This document shows positions 1 to 9,200 of a stretch of 64,000 bases of DNA, piece after piece (the first letter of the stretch is position 1; every line of letters begins with the position of its first letter). Location of the stretch: NCBI GenBank assembly GCA_965227315.1, contig OZ245737.1, forward strand, positions 310,001 to 374,000, given 5' to 3'. The translations under genes were made by a program, and so were the position numbers. The stretch is from JANQHS01 sp965227315. GTDB taxonomy: Bacteria > Bacteroidota > Bacteroidia > Cytophagales > CCMP332. Under the pieces are notes generated by a model. That model saw nothing but the letters and a program-made list of their open reading frames with translations, was not told the origin of the DNA and made no database searches.

Positions 1-146
1 AATCACTGCTTATGTCCTATCCGGCAGAAGAAATGGACTATTACGCTGTATCTACGGAACTGAACAGAGTTGAAAATGATTTTCCCGAATTGATTATTCC
101 TTCGGGACATGAGAAACCAGGACAATCACTTCCACTATTTCAATGA
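1..146 (+). CDS. SOS response-associated peptidase (SRAP, YedK/HMCES family), C-terminal fragment
   Basis: Only the last 47 codons are in the window; the gene is cut at the left edge. The visible tail reads M-S-Y-P-A-E-E-M, then Y-A-V-S-T-E-L-N-R-V, then N-D-F-P-E-L-I-I-P. This matches the end of SRAP proteins (M-x-x-Y-P-V-S-x-x-V-N, then D-x-P-E-L). Family members form a thiazolidine crosslink with abasic sites in single-stranded DNA through an N-terminal cysteine, which lies outside the window and cannot be checked. The stop TGA (144-146) overlaps the ATG of the next gene as ATGA. A DNA-damage role fits the LexA-like regulator 2 kb away, but the assignment rests on a short tail. Confidence 0.7.
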   Translation, partial: SLLMSYPAEEMDYYAVSTELNRVENDFPELIIPSGHEKPGQSLPLFQ

Positions 147-910
147 CCTCAGCAAGCAAATCAGCAGGGGCCTTTCTTTTTTTCATTGCTTTTTCGTTAT
201 CTGCGGCCTACGGGCAGGATGTTTATATAGGGGCAGGATATACGGTTTCCTACTGGCCATTAATGGGTCTCAACAATATTCTTAATCATTATGAAAGTAC
301 AAGATCCTTCGATGACCCCACCCAAAATCCCGAACAGGAAACCACAAACGCAACGGGCTCGATCAACCTATTATCGGGTCTTACAGTGGCTGGAGGATAC
401 CTCTACAAACCAGAAATGAATTTGGAATTCAAATACATGAACCGAAGAAACGCTCGTTGGAGTTCTCAGGTGGTAGATGCCGGAGGGGGTTCATTTAGTC
501 GCTCTATCACTGTGATTACGAATTCTTATGGCATCGGGGTAAGCAAGCTCCTGCCTTCAAAAAAACGAGATTATATACTTGGAGCTACGGTGAACCTCAC
601 CAACCTGCAAGTAGACGTCTCAGAAGAAAACCAGACCAAGCAAGGGGTTGTGAATTCAAACATGCTGGGGGGTATGGTCTTCATGAAATTCATTTATCAT
701 TTCAAAGCGGGAAGTCCTCTGGCCCTTTCCTTCAACCCATATATTCAGTTCAATCTTACCGATACGGATTTCTCAAGTTTGAACAAACTTCTGAATCCCA
801 ACACCTATACCCAATTGTCTTCCGCAGAGCAAAGAGGAGCAAGACTTGCCATGGGAATTGAGATCCAGCTGGTCTATTTTATCTATACCAAGTTCAACAA
901 GGGTGAGTAA
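143..910 (+). CDS. Predicted outer-membrane beta-barrel protein
   Basis: 255 aa. An N-terminal signal peptide (about residues 1-24, ending A-A-Y-G-Q) is followed by alternating amphipathic strands rich in Gly, Tyr and Asn, as in small Bacteroidota OmpW/PorT-like barrels. No catalytic motif is visible. The ATG overlaps the SRAP stop (ATGA), and the 3' end overlaps the GTG proposed for menE by 8 nt, so the three genes are probably co-transcribed. The localisation is inferred from composition and signal peptide; the function is unknown. Confidence 0.55.
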   Translation: MTSASKSAGAFLFFIAFSLSAAYGQDVYIGAGYTVSYWPLMGLNNILNHYESTRSFDDPTQNPEQETTNATGSINLLSGLTVAGGYLYKPEMNLEFKYMNRRNARWSSQVVDAGGGSFSRSITVITNSYGIGVSKLLPSKKRDYILGATVNLTNLQVDVSEENQTKQGVVNSNMLGGMVFMKFIYHFKAGSPLALSFNPYIQFNLTDTDFSSLNKLLNPNTYTQLSSAEQRGARLAMGIEIQLVYFIYTKFNKGE

Positions 911-2018
911 GGAAAAGGAGATCTACAGAGAGGGAAAGTCATATGACCCCGCAGGACTTGAGAGCCTTTACAGGGAAAACGCTTATGCAAAAACCGCATT
1001 GATCAAGATCCTCAAGTTCTGGTACGAGGAAGAGGAGAATCTCGAAGTTCAGACCAGCGGTAGCACCGGGACACCAAAAACAATTGCCCTTTCACGGGAC
1101 CAGATCTTGTTTTCAGCAGAGAACTCAAACCTCGCATTGGGTATCAGCACAACCGATTCTATTTTGATCTGTCTGCCATTAACCAGGATCGGTGGCATTA
1201 TGCAGGTTATCAGAGCATTGCTCGCCCATTCGGGGGTCATTTTCCTCAGCCCCTCTCAAAGTCCCTTTACAAGAATATTTTGTGAATTCCGAGAGATCTC
1301 CTTCGAGCATACTTCGATCACCCCAAGCCAGATCAACGATCTTCAGGCCTATTTCAAACTTGGGCGGATCAATAATTCAGAGAAACCGAAACGGATCAAG
1401 TCTATTTTGATCGGTGGCGCTCCTATAAATCCAGCACAAAACTCCATACTCGAAAAACTTGATGTTCCCGCCTGGGAAAGTTTTGGAATGACAGAGACGG
1501 CAAGTCATATTGCTCTAAGGAAAACAGGAAGAGGATCAGAGGATCATTTTAGATTGTTAAAGGAGACGGAAATCAGGCTGGATCAGGGAGGTCGGCTTCA
1601 GATCCGATCAAGGGCCACGGATAAGCAATGGATCCAAACCAATGATGAGGTTGAACTCATAGGAGAAGGAAAATTCAAGTGGCTAGGAAGATCGGATTTT
1701 GTGATCAATTCGGGTGGAATTAAGGTACACCCTGAATCTCTTGAAGATCAGATCAGAGAATCTGATCTTGAAATACTCAGAGGAAAGAATTTTCATATCT
1801 CATGGATCCCCGATGAGAACTATGGCCAAAGCCCTGTTTTAGTTGTTGAGGGTTTTGAGATCATAGAAAAGGGAAAAAATAGTTGTTTGAATTTCATAAA
1901 ATCAAATTTTTGCAAGTATTTGAATACTACGAAAATTTTCAATTTATCTGCTTTCCCAACAAGTTCGGGAGGCAAAATAGACAGGCCAAAGTTAGCTGAG
2001 TTGATCAGCTCTTCTTGA
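903..2018 (+). CDS. menE: o-Succinylbenzoate-CoA ligase-like AMP-forming enzyme (MenE)
   Basis: 371 aa from GTG 903. ANL-superfamily motifs are clear: the P-loop TSGSTGTPKT (residues 51-60), SFGMTETASH (A5), WLGRSDFVINSGG (A8 hinge) and a C-terminal SSGGKIDR carrying the A10 lysine. The short length (350-370 aa instead of 450-550) is typical of Bacteroidota MenE, which activates o-succinylbenzoate in menaquinone synthesis. An in-frame ATG at 846 exists, but it lies deep inside the preceding gene and adds residues with no ANL character, so the GTG overlapping the upstream stop by 8 nt is preferred. The 3' end overlaps the convergent regulator by 14 nt. No other men genes are in the window, so a different acyl-CoA ligase remains possible. 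Confidence 0.75.
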   Translation: MSKEKEIYREGKSYDPAGLESLYRENAYAKTALIKILKFWYEEEENLEVQTSGSTGTPKTIALSRDQILFSAENSNLALGISTTDSILICLPLTRIGGIMQVIRALLAHSGVIFLSPSQSPFTRIFCEFREISFEHTSITPSQINDLQAYFKLGRINNSEKPKRIKSILIGGAPINPAQNSILEKLDVPAWESFGMTETASHIALRKTGRGSEDHFRLLKETEIRLDQGGRLQIRSRATDKQWIQTNDEVELIGEGKFKWLGRSDFVINSGGIKVHPESLEDQIRESDLEILRGKNFHISWIPDENYGQSPVLVVEGFEIIEKGKNSCLNFIKSNFCKYLNTTKIFNLSAFPTSSGGKIDRPKLAELISSS

Positions 2019-2820
2019 GGGCTTTCATCTCCTTTCTGAGATCTTCAAGGACTTCAAGTATGCGGTTCTCTCCACGAGCCTCGTCTCCACCCTTTCCTGT
2101 ATCATTTGGTCCGGGCCAATCATCGGAGACAAACAAGACCACTTTCCAAAACTCCTGAATATCATCAAACGGGATCACATAAGGATCATAAACGGGATTA
2201 TCGGAGATCAATTTCAAGGACTTGTCCGAATGCTTTTTGATCCTCTTGTAAACAATGCCTTCGGACCTGGTCAGAAGAACCATCCGATCTCCATCCCTGA
2301 TCTCAGAAAAATCAGGTACAAACTTCCCGATGAGAATACTACCGGGGGTAACGGGCATCATGGAGTCACCCGAAACTTCAAAGGCCCTGTAGGTGCCCGT
2401 GGGCAGATTTGGCAGGTGAAATTTTGGCATTTCCTTCAGGAATTCCGGATCTGAAAAACCGTTGGTGTAACCTGCAGCAGCCTTTTGAGGTATGAAGTCA
2501 ATGTTTTCATTTTCCTCAGAATCCACCGTAATGGCAAGAACCTTCAGTTTGGCACCCTGAAAATCAACATCGCCTTCCTGTATTTGGCCGGTAAGAGGGT
2601 TGATTCCCTTTTTCGCCCTGATCTTTTTTGAAATAAAATCATCCACACTTACCCCGAATACCTTGGAGATATTCTTGAGGTTTTGAACAGGAGGCTCTGC
2701 CCGGCCCTCTTCATAGGCACCTACCAGGGATCTCTTGATCCCAAGGAGGTTGGCCAGTTGGTCCTGGGTTAGCCCCTGTTCTTTACGAAGTTCCCGGAGG
2801 TTTTCGCTGATCAACGTCAT
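2005..2820 (-). CDS. LexA-like XRE/S24 transcriptional regulator with self-cleavage residues
   Basis: 271 aa from ATG 2820. The N-terminal XRE helix-turn-helix spans about residues 5-62 (L-T-Q-D-Q-L-A-N-L-L-G-I-K). The C-terminal S24 LexA/CI peptidase domain spans about 140-230, with Ser153 in GDSMMP and Lys192 in IVYKRI as the catalytic pair. An Ala116-Gly117 bond in KAAAGY sits where LexA-type proteins cut themselves. A short coiled tail (255-271) is rich in Lys and Glu. The reading frame stays open upstream to 2955, but those residues look non-coding. The promoter about 220 nt upstream is covered by two palindromes, so autorepression is likely. Induction by DNA damage is inferred from the catalytic residues and a nearby SRAP gene. 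Confidence 0.85.
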   Translation of the reverse strand: MTLISENLRELRKEQGLTQDQLANLLGIKRSLVGAYEEGRAEPPVQNLKNISKVFGVSVDDFISKKIRAKKGINPLTGQIQEGDVDFQGAKLKVLAITVDSEENENIDFIPQKAAAGYTNGFSDPEFLKEMPKFHLPNLPTGTYRAFEVSGDSMMPVTPGSILIGKFVPDFSEIRDGDRMVLLTRSEGIVYKRIKKHSDKSLKLISDNPVYDPYVIPFDDIQEFWKVVLFVSDDWPGPNDTGKGGDEARGENRILEVLEDLRKEMKALKKS

Positions 2821-2822
2821 GG

Positions 2823-3035
2823 TTATGTCTTTATAAGCATTTGAATGAGAGTGCTGATATGCGGCCGGGAATGAGTGCTGAACCTTCCTCCTTTGGACTG
2901 GGAATAAAACCCCGGCCCATCTGACCGGAATTTCATCGCATAAGTGACGTCCCATTTCCTTTCCGCCTTATGCAGAAACAATCCCAGCCGCTTATCACCT
3001 AATTCTGTTTTGATTTTTTTGCTTTTCATACCCAT
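2823..3035 (-). CDS. Possible small basic leader ORF upstream of the S24 regulator (doubtful)
   Basis: 70 codons, very rich in Lys, Arg, Ser and His, with no recognised domain. It begins right behind the twin-palindrome promoter and stops 2 nt before the regulator ATG, an arrangement like a co-transcribed leader gene. Against it, the ATG at 3035 sits almost on the predicted transcription start, the composition is not clearly coding, and an alternative frame is also open across the stretch. If it is not translated, the regulator has an unusually long 5' leader of about 210 nt. Confidence 0.2.
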   Translation of the reverse strand: MGMKSKKIKTELGDKRLGLFLHKAERKWDVTYAMKFRSDGPGFYSQSKGGRFSTHSRPHISTLIQMLIKT

Positions 3036-3036
3036 T

Positions 3037-3069
3037 CAAATATACTATTATTTTTAGTAAACATACTCA
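3037..3069 (-). promoter_or_regulatory. Bacteroidota-type promoter for the S24 regulator
   Basis: Read on the minus strand, a TTG (3067-3069) is followed after 22 nt by TATATTTG (3037-3044), matching the TTG N17-23 TAnnTTTG promoter pattern described for Bacteroidota. Both boxes are overlapped by the palindromes at 3043-3059 and 3063-3079. The predicted start is near 3030, about 210 nt before the regulator ATG. Confidence 0.5.
3043..3059. promoter_or_regulatory. Operator candidate O1 of the S24 regulator
   Basis: A 17-bp inverted repeat, TACTA N7 TAGTA, overlapping the -7 box. It matches a second site 20 bp away, so the two dimers would sit on nearly the same helix face about two turns apart. 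The likely ligand is the S24 regulator encoded downstream (inference). Confidence 0.5.
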
Positions 3070-3079
3070 AAATATTAGT
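3063..3079. promoter_or_regulatory. Operator candidate O2 of the S24 regulator
   Basis: A 17-bp inverted repeat, TACTC N7 TAGTA, with one mismatch to the symmetric O1 (TACTA N7 TAGTA) and the same 7-nt spacer. It covers the -33 TTG of the predicted promoter. Its centre lies 20 bp from that of O1. Confidence 0.5.
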
Positions 3080-3326
3080 AATATATTTTAACATAAAACT
3101 TTGATTCGGGGATAAGCTTCCAAATGGAACAGAATCCATGCATCAACCAACTGAGATTTAGCTTCCTTTCCAACGGATTATGTGTACACAGATCGAATTA
3201 GCCTGATAGAATTTAAGGCGTCTGAAGGAAGATTCACTAATGTCAGTCAGCCATAAGAGAACTTCTTATCATCCGGTGAACAGTCGTGATCGACCGGATC
3301 GATTTCAAGGGGCCTGGAAAAACTCC
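3080..3326. other. Intergenic region without a recognised gene
   Basis: About 250 bp between the S24 promoter region and the stop of the first fibre gene. No open frame of note, no tRNA-like fold and no hairpin followed by a T-run was seen. It should hold the transcription end of the fibre gene cluster, but no intrinsic terminator is obvious. Confidence 0.5.
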
Positions 3327-6098
3327 CTACTTGCTTTCCAAAGCTTCAATGCGGGATCTTAGCTCTTGATTTTCTCTTCTTAATTCCTGGATGGCCTTGA
3401 TGGCTATTACTCCGAAACCCGAATAATCAAGCGTATAGACGTCATTCAATCCTCCTTCTGATTCCGCAGGATCGTCGGATTTGGTTTGGACAACAAGGCT
3501 TGGAAAAACCTGCTCAACATCCTGAGCAATAAAACCCATGTACTTAGTATCATCAGAAGGGTTTTGATGATTGAAACGGTAATTCACGGGTTCAAGCTGA
3601 TCGATCTTATCCAAAACGCTTGGCATTTCCTGAATATCGCTTTTAAACCTGCGATCGGAAAGAGCCGTGTAAACACCGGATACAGAGTTAAAAAGCCCCA
3701 TTTGGGTATTATTGAAATAAAGGTATAATGAGTTGCTCGACCAACAATAGAAATGCCATCTGTCTGCATCACCGGCATTAGAAATTGAAAGCCCATTTGT
3801 GATTCCAGTGGGATGATTCACATGCAGAGAAGTTGCAGGAGTGGTAGTATTCACACCAACAAACCCATTCATCATAATCCCGGCATAGGCTTGACCACCG
3901 AAAGCAGCATAGGTTGTTGGAGCCGTTTCACTGGCACCATTTGAAGCCACGACTCCCCACCCACCGGCACCATTACCAAATTGATGACCCCAAACTCCAA
4001 CATTGGTGGAGCCAGTGGGATTTGATTCAATGCCACCTATACGGGCTCGAGTATAGACGGTACCCGTATTATCTCCGCCGGTAGAACTTGAGGTAAGAAT
4101 ACTCCATCCGAAATTCGAGGAATGATATACCTCCATGGCACCATTTCCATTCCCGGGACTAGGTGCCCGCACTTCTAACCTTGTCGAAGGGTTATTGTTC
4201 CCAATTCCAACATTACCTTCAATGAGCATTCCATTTGTTGGAGCCGTGCTTGTACCGGAATAATTGGCTCCAACTACGGCTGCACCTTCTACATCCAGTA
4301 GATTCACCGGAGCTGTCACTCCCAGTCCAACATTTCCACCCATGAATATTCCGGAGTATGGTGTTGCAGAATGTCCCGCCAGAGCTACGTAGCGATCAGG
4401 CGCAAGTTCGCTGGCTCCGTTCGAAGCCAAAAGGCCCCATCCACCTGATCCGTTACCAAATTGGTGGCCCCAAACACCTGCGTTGGTATTACCTGTTGGG
4501 TTATTTTCTATACCGGCAATTCGGGTTCGAGTAAAGACCGTTCCGGTGTTATCACCATTATCAGAATTGGAGGAAACGATTCCCCAGCCCGCTACCTGGG
4601 TCTGATAAGCCTCAATAACACCGTTTCCCGCTCCCGGGCTAGGCGCTCTGACTTCCAATCGGGTCGAAGGATTGTTGTTACCAATTCCTACATTACCCTC
4701 AATGAGCATCCCGTTTGTCGGAGCTGTGTTTGTACCCGAATAATTAGCTCCAACTACAGCTCCACCTTCTATATCCAGGAGGTTTACCGGTGCGGCAACA
4801 CCAAGACCTACATTTCCACCCATAAATATTCCAGAATAGGGATTGGCTGAATGTCCCGCCAGCGCAACATAACGGTCCGGAGCTGTCTCACTTGCTCCGT
4901 TCGACGCGATAACTCCCCAGCCACCGGCTCCTAAACCGGTCTGATGTCCCCATACTCCAACATTGCTCGTACCTGTTGGGTTGTTCTCGAGACCGGCAAT
5001 TCGAGCGGCGGCAAAAGCAGTTCCGGTACCATCACCACCCGATGAGGCCACCGAAAATACGCCCCATCCAAAACTTGCCGGATGGTAAAATTCTCCAATA
5101 CCATTGCCGGCACCCGGGCTAGCGCCCTGAACCTCCAGTCTTGCCGTCGGTGTTGAAGTTCCAATTCCAACATTGACCAAATTCCCTAAAACCATGGAAT
5201 TGCTTTGGCCTACTAAGGCACCCGATCCTATTGCAATTGCATTCACAAAGTTTGTATCGCTTGCATCTGCATTTTCGCCGATGAAAACATTTCCCAGTCC
5301 ATTGACATTTGTAAATCCGGCACGATAGCCAATGGCCACATTATCCGTTCCGATAGTATTGGAAAACAATGCGTCCCAGCCAAAGGCAGAGTTCCTTAAA
5401 CCTGTTGTATTTGAAAATAAGGCCGTTAAGCCTACACCCGTATTCGCGGATCCGGTTGTATTGGCAGTCAGGACACGGTCTCCAACAGCTGTATTGTTGT
5501 TTCCCGACGTATTAGATGATAAGGTGTTCGTGCCGACCGCCGTATTCCTTTCACCTGTATTAACAGTGAGGGCACCATAACCTACAGCGGTATTGTTTAT
5601 ACCACTTGTATTGGTGCCAAGGGCACGAAATCCTATGGCCACTGAGGTGATTGCGGTATTATTCAATCCGGCCTGAACACCATATGTGGTGACCCCGGCA
5701 GCGGTCAGCCTTCCGGCCTGCACATTGTTTACCCTCAAATTCAGAGGAACATTATCAGTAGTGCCTATGAAGTTGGTTCCGTCAAGAGTTCCGGCATTTC
5801 CCGATATGCTCCAAAAATTGGAGGCCAGAGCCAAAGTCTGGAACGCGGTTCCATCCCAAATAAACAAGGCATTGGAAACGGTATCAAAAACGACCATACC
5901 ATGATCCAGGGCTCCGAGGGTCATGGCCGTTCTGTCAACTCTGGGTAGCAGGAGACCCTTGTCCGGAGAGCTAAGATCCAAAAGAGCAGTTGAACGGGGA
6001 TTGGTGGTTCCAATTCCTACATTGTCCTGTGCAAAAAGATTGGTTTGAAAAACAAAAAAACAGGATAGAACGGTGCTGACACAAACAATTTTCCTCAT
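3327..6098 (-). CDS. Giant secreted fibre-like protein A with YadA-like head repeats and C-terminal S74 chaperone domain
   Basis: 923 aa from ATG 6098; ATG 6101 is also possible, but MRK matches the starts of both paralogues. The order is: signal peptide (1-24); a shared N-terminal block with DNVGIGTTNP and a WDGT motif; YadA-head-like repeats around 160-300 (N-T-A-V-G, N-V-A-I-G); three copies of a 160-aa module, the last one shortened; and a C-terminal S74 domain (814-905) with Ser814 and Lys819 in SDRRFK plus a closing coiled coil. S74 domains fold trimeric phage fibres and then cut themselves off at this Ser-Lys pair. No phage structural genes are nearby, so a cell-surface or secreted fibre is inferred. 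It is the last of three tandem paralogues. Confidence 0.8.
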   Translation of the reverse strand: MRKIVCVSTVLSCFFVFQTNLFAQDNVGIGTTNPRSTALLDLSSPDKGLLLPRVDRTAMTLGALDHGMVVFDTVSNALFIWDGTAFQTLALASNFWSISGNAGTLDGTNFIGTTDNVPLNLRVNNVQAGRLTAAGVTTYGVQAGLNNTAITSVAIGFRALGTNTSGINNTAVGYGALTVNTGERNTAVGTNTLSSNTSGNNNTAVGDRVLTANTTGSANTGVGLTALFSNTTGLRNSAFGWDALFSNTIGTDNVAIGYRAGFTNVNGLGNVFIGENADASDTNFVNAIAIGSGALVGQSNSMVLGNLVNVGIGTSTPTARLEVQGASPGAGNGIGEFYHPASFGWGVFSVASSGGDGTGTAFAAARIAGLENNPTGTSNVGVWGHQTGLGAGGWGVIASNGASETAPDRYVALAGHSANPYSGIFMGGNVGLGVAAPVNLLDIEGGAVVGANYSGTNTAPTNGMLIEGNVGIGNNNPSTRLEVRAPSPGAGNGVIEAYQTQVAGWGIVSSNSDNGDNTGTVFTRTRIAGIENNPTGNTNAGVWGHQFGNGSGGWGLLASNGASELAPDRYVALAGHSATPYSGIFMGGNVGLGVTAPVNLLDVEGAAVVGANYSGTSTAPTNGMLIEGNVGIGNNNPSTRLEVRAPSPGNGNGAMEVYHSSNFGWSILTSSSTGGDNTGTVYTRARIGGIESNPTGSTNVGVWGHQFGNGAGGWGVVASNGASETAPTTYAAFGGQAYAGIMMNGFVGVNTTTPATSLHVNHPTGITNGLSISNAGDADRWHFYCWSSNSLYLYFNNTQMGLFNSVSGVYTALSDRRFKSDIQEMPSVLDKIDQLEPVNYRFNHQNPSDDTKYMGFIAQDVEQVFPSLVVQTKSDDPAESEGGLNDVYTLDYSGFGVIAIKAIQELRRENQELRSRIEALESK
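4201..4680 (-). repeat. 480-bp in-frame tandem repeat, unit 2
   Basis: Encodes one 160-aa module of fibre protein A, containing GVWGHQ, NGASE, YSGIFMGGNVGLG and NVGIGNNNP. It is followed without gap by unit 1 (4681-5160). A third, truncated copy covers about 3850-4200. The exact period of 480 bp is visible from the matching 'ccaattcc' boundaries at 4201, 4681 and 5161. Confidence 0.8.
4681..5160 (-). repeat. 480-bp in-frame tandem repeat, unit 1
   Basis: The first 160-aa module of fibre protein A in the reading direction. It is strongly similar to the unit at 4201-4680 in both DNA and protein. The two units differ mainly in the loop segment near F-G-W-G-V-F versus A-G-W-G-I-V. Confidence 0.8.
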
Positions 6099-6118
6099 CA
6101 TGATTATGATTTGCGGGC

Positions 6119-6126
6119 CAAATCTA
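6119..6126 (-). promoter_or_regulatory. -7 box candidate for fibre gene A
   Basis: TAGATTTG on the minus strand, 20 nt upstream of the ATG at 6098, matches TAnnTTTG. No clear -33 TTG at the expected spacing was found. It suggests that the third gene of the cluster can be transcribed on its own. Confidence 0.35.
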
Positions 6127-6270
6127 AGCAAGCCTTGCCAAAGGATATATATTCGAGAAACCTGTTAAAAGGTTACTCTTAGTGCCAAGAAAGATCAAAT
6201 AATGATACGGGAATCGCATGTAAAAACATGCAATCCACCCCTTTACTGCTAAGGATACTCCCTGCGGGCC

Positions 6271-9200
6271 TTAATTTCCAGGCTCTTCGGCAGATCCGTT
6301 CATCTCAACTTCTGATCCATTCTCAAGGATCATTTGGATCTGGGTTTTCATTGCATCCAATTGGGCCTCAAAATTGCCCTGATTGTTTTTCAGGCCTGAG
6401 ATCTCCGCTTTTTGAGAATTGATAAGCTTCTGTTGATCCATGATGATTTGGTGCAATTCCTGAACGGAACTCGTCAAAACAGGTGTCAGCTTGGAATAGT
6501 CGACCATCATGGGCTCCTCATCCACGCTTAAAGCAGAATCTCCACTGACGGCTTCCGGAAAAATATCATCCAGTTCCTGCGCTATGAATCCGACCCTGTC
6601 GATATCAGGGCTTGACTTAAAGACATAATTCTTAGGCTTCATCTTCAGTACCATATCCAATCCGCCTTCAAACTTCGAAATATTGGTTTTTAACCTGCGA
6701 TCAGAGGATGTCAGGTAGGATACGGAACCCGATCCGTTTCCGGCGATCCTGCCCTGCACCAAACCACTTGTCCTTTCAAAATAAACATAGTCGTTTGATG
6801 AAGACGTATTCTCCAGGCGAATGGCTATACCATCTGCGGTTGTTCCCGTATTGGTATTATGAAAGAATGCCACCCGGTTACCACTTCTGTTGTCCTGAAC
6901 ATGCAAAGGCTGGGCAGGTGTGGTCACATCTCCCATTCCAACAAAACCCTGTACCAGAAGTCCGTTTGCCGGAGCGGCCGTAGATCCGGAACGGGCGGCT
7001 CCAATTACGGCCGATCCTTCTACATCCAACCTGTTTTGAGGATTTGTAGTCCCGAATCCCATGCTACCGGCAAAATAATTCCTATCCTCTCCGGTAGAAT
7101 AAACCCCATATTCCACCCCGGAGGTGGTAGAGGAATTGCTGATATACAATCCGATAGCATTACCAGTGCCGGCACCACTCATCCAACTGAACAAACCATA
7201 ATGTTGTGATGAACCGGTATAGGTATTGTTGGCATGAACAGCTCTGAGATCCGTGGTCCCACCTGCAACATGTAATTGGTAGGTGCTGGTTGGGGTAGAG
7301 GTTCCAAGTCCCAGCGTATTTTCAATGTAGTTCCTTTCTTCACCCGTGGTATAGATGCCATAATCTCCCGAACCGGCATTGACGTTGTTCAAAAATGCAG
7401 CATATGTGGTCCCCGTTCCGCTTCCATCGAGTCTTGAATAAATTCCATAAGCAGCTCCTGAACCATCCTGATCAATGTCAGACCTAAACCCATACACTGC
7501 ACTTGTGTTGCCCGATGCATGGATCATATTTGCAAAATATCCGTAACGGATGCCTGTTCCTTGGGCAGACATATTTACCAAACTTCCATAAGAAGTACCA
7601 GTGCCAAAGGGGTCAACAATTAAACGTTGTCCATATATAGAGCTGGCATCACCCGCAGTCCCATCCAAGTTTAGATAATAGCCATATTTAACTCCAGTAC
7701 CTGTATTCGCCGAATTGACAAACAATCCGTATTGGGTTGAGGCACCCGTATATGTAAGGTCCACATAAGAACCACCCAAGAGATCTGATGACACATGAGT
7801 CCTATAACCGGTGGTCGGTGCAGTAGTACCAATCCCCACATTTCCGGTGGTTTCTATGTTTATAATCGTACTTGTTCCAATGGTGGCCCTTCCTATTTTA
7901 AACGCATCTCCGTCGCTGTCATCAATTCCCATGGACCAATTGTCAACCCCATTCGTCGCAAATGTCAGTACCGGGTCACCATCGGCTGCATTGTTGTTAA
8001 TGGTAACTCCCTCACCTGTGGTAGTCGATTGCACATAAAGCCTGTCCAGAGGATTATTGTTTCCAATTCCCAGATTCCCGGTCAGATAATTCCTTTCCTC
8101 ATTGGTCATGTAAATACCGTAATCTCCTGTCCCCCCATTGCTATTACTTCCATAAAAAGCATAGGTATTCGCTGTACCTGAGCCATAAAGATTGGCATAG
8201 TAACCATAGGCATTTCCTCCTCCATCCTGGTCAATATCATTTCTCGCGCCGAAGATCGAACTGTTGTTGGCAGCATTGACCTGCATCAGGTTGTACATTC
8301 CGTACCTGATACCGCTTCCAACAGCAGTAAATATCTGGTAAAGGCCTCTGACCTGCCCTGTTCCATTAGGCCGGATCAGGTTGTAGATACCATAATTTGT
8401 CGTGGTATTGGTAGCAGATACATCGAAGTCATTATACAATCCGTAAAGGGTGCCATTTCCCGTTACATCATTAAAGATCCCGTATTTGGAGGATGTCTGG
8501 GTTCCCGCGGTAAAAGATCGAATTCCATAATTTATGCCTGTATTCCCGGTTGCATAGGCATCGACTCCAATATTCGTAGCGGTATTATTTGAGGCGACAC
8601 CGGCGAGTCCCCTATTGTAGTTCAGGGTTCCCGAGCCTTCAGCATATCCCAATACGCCGGTTTGAGTAGCCGTTCCGGAACCTCCTACCCTGGCTTCAAT
8701 TGCCGCTACCGCATTCGGGGAGGCGATATCATCATAAACACTTACCCTTAGGGCCTTGGTGCCAGCAAGGGTTGCGTTCAGGCCAGTGACTTCATTGGCG
8801 ATGATGGAGGTAGTCGCAAGACTGGTATTATCATAAACCGCGAGCCTATTCACGGGTGTTGGCGTTCCTATACCCACATCTCCGTCGGGCGATATCACCA
8901 TTCTTGTGCTGGGGCTTACCGATCCCAATCCAGCTGTTTCAAATAAGATCCCGGTTCCATGATCGGTAGAATTAAAATTCTCTCCTGCTCTGAAAAGAAT
9001 CCTACCCGAAGAGGTATAAGAAGTGCCATCATACCCTGCCGCCGAAAGGCCAAATAAATAATCGTTGTTTTGTACCGCCGAAGGAACTGCTTCGGTTCCC
9101 CTGGACTTGAGTCCCCTGAAATTCACAGGAGCATTGTTGGAGGTATATCTCCATGCGTTTATGGAATTCTCATTGGCCTGTGTAACGATCTGAAGCTTTC

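Noticed and set aside
846..902. ATG 846 as start of menE
   Set aside because: It lies within the end of the preceding barrel gene and adds no family residues; GTG 903 fits the overlap pattern.
4201..5160. CRISPR-like or mobile repeats
   Set aside because: The 480-bp units are in-frame coding repeats, with no short spaced repeats and no terminal inverted repeats.
6216..6231. Hairpin GCATGT-AAAA-ACATGC after fibre gene B as a terminator
   Set aside because: The stem is short and AT-rich and no T-run follows on the minus strand.
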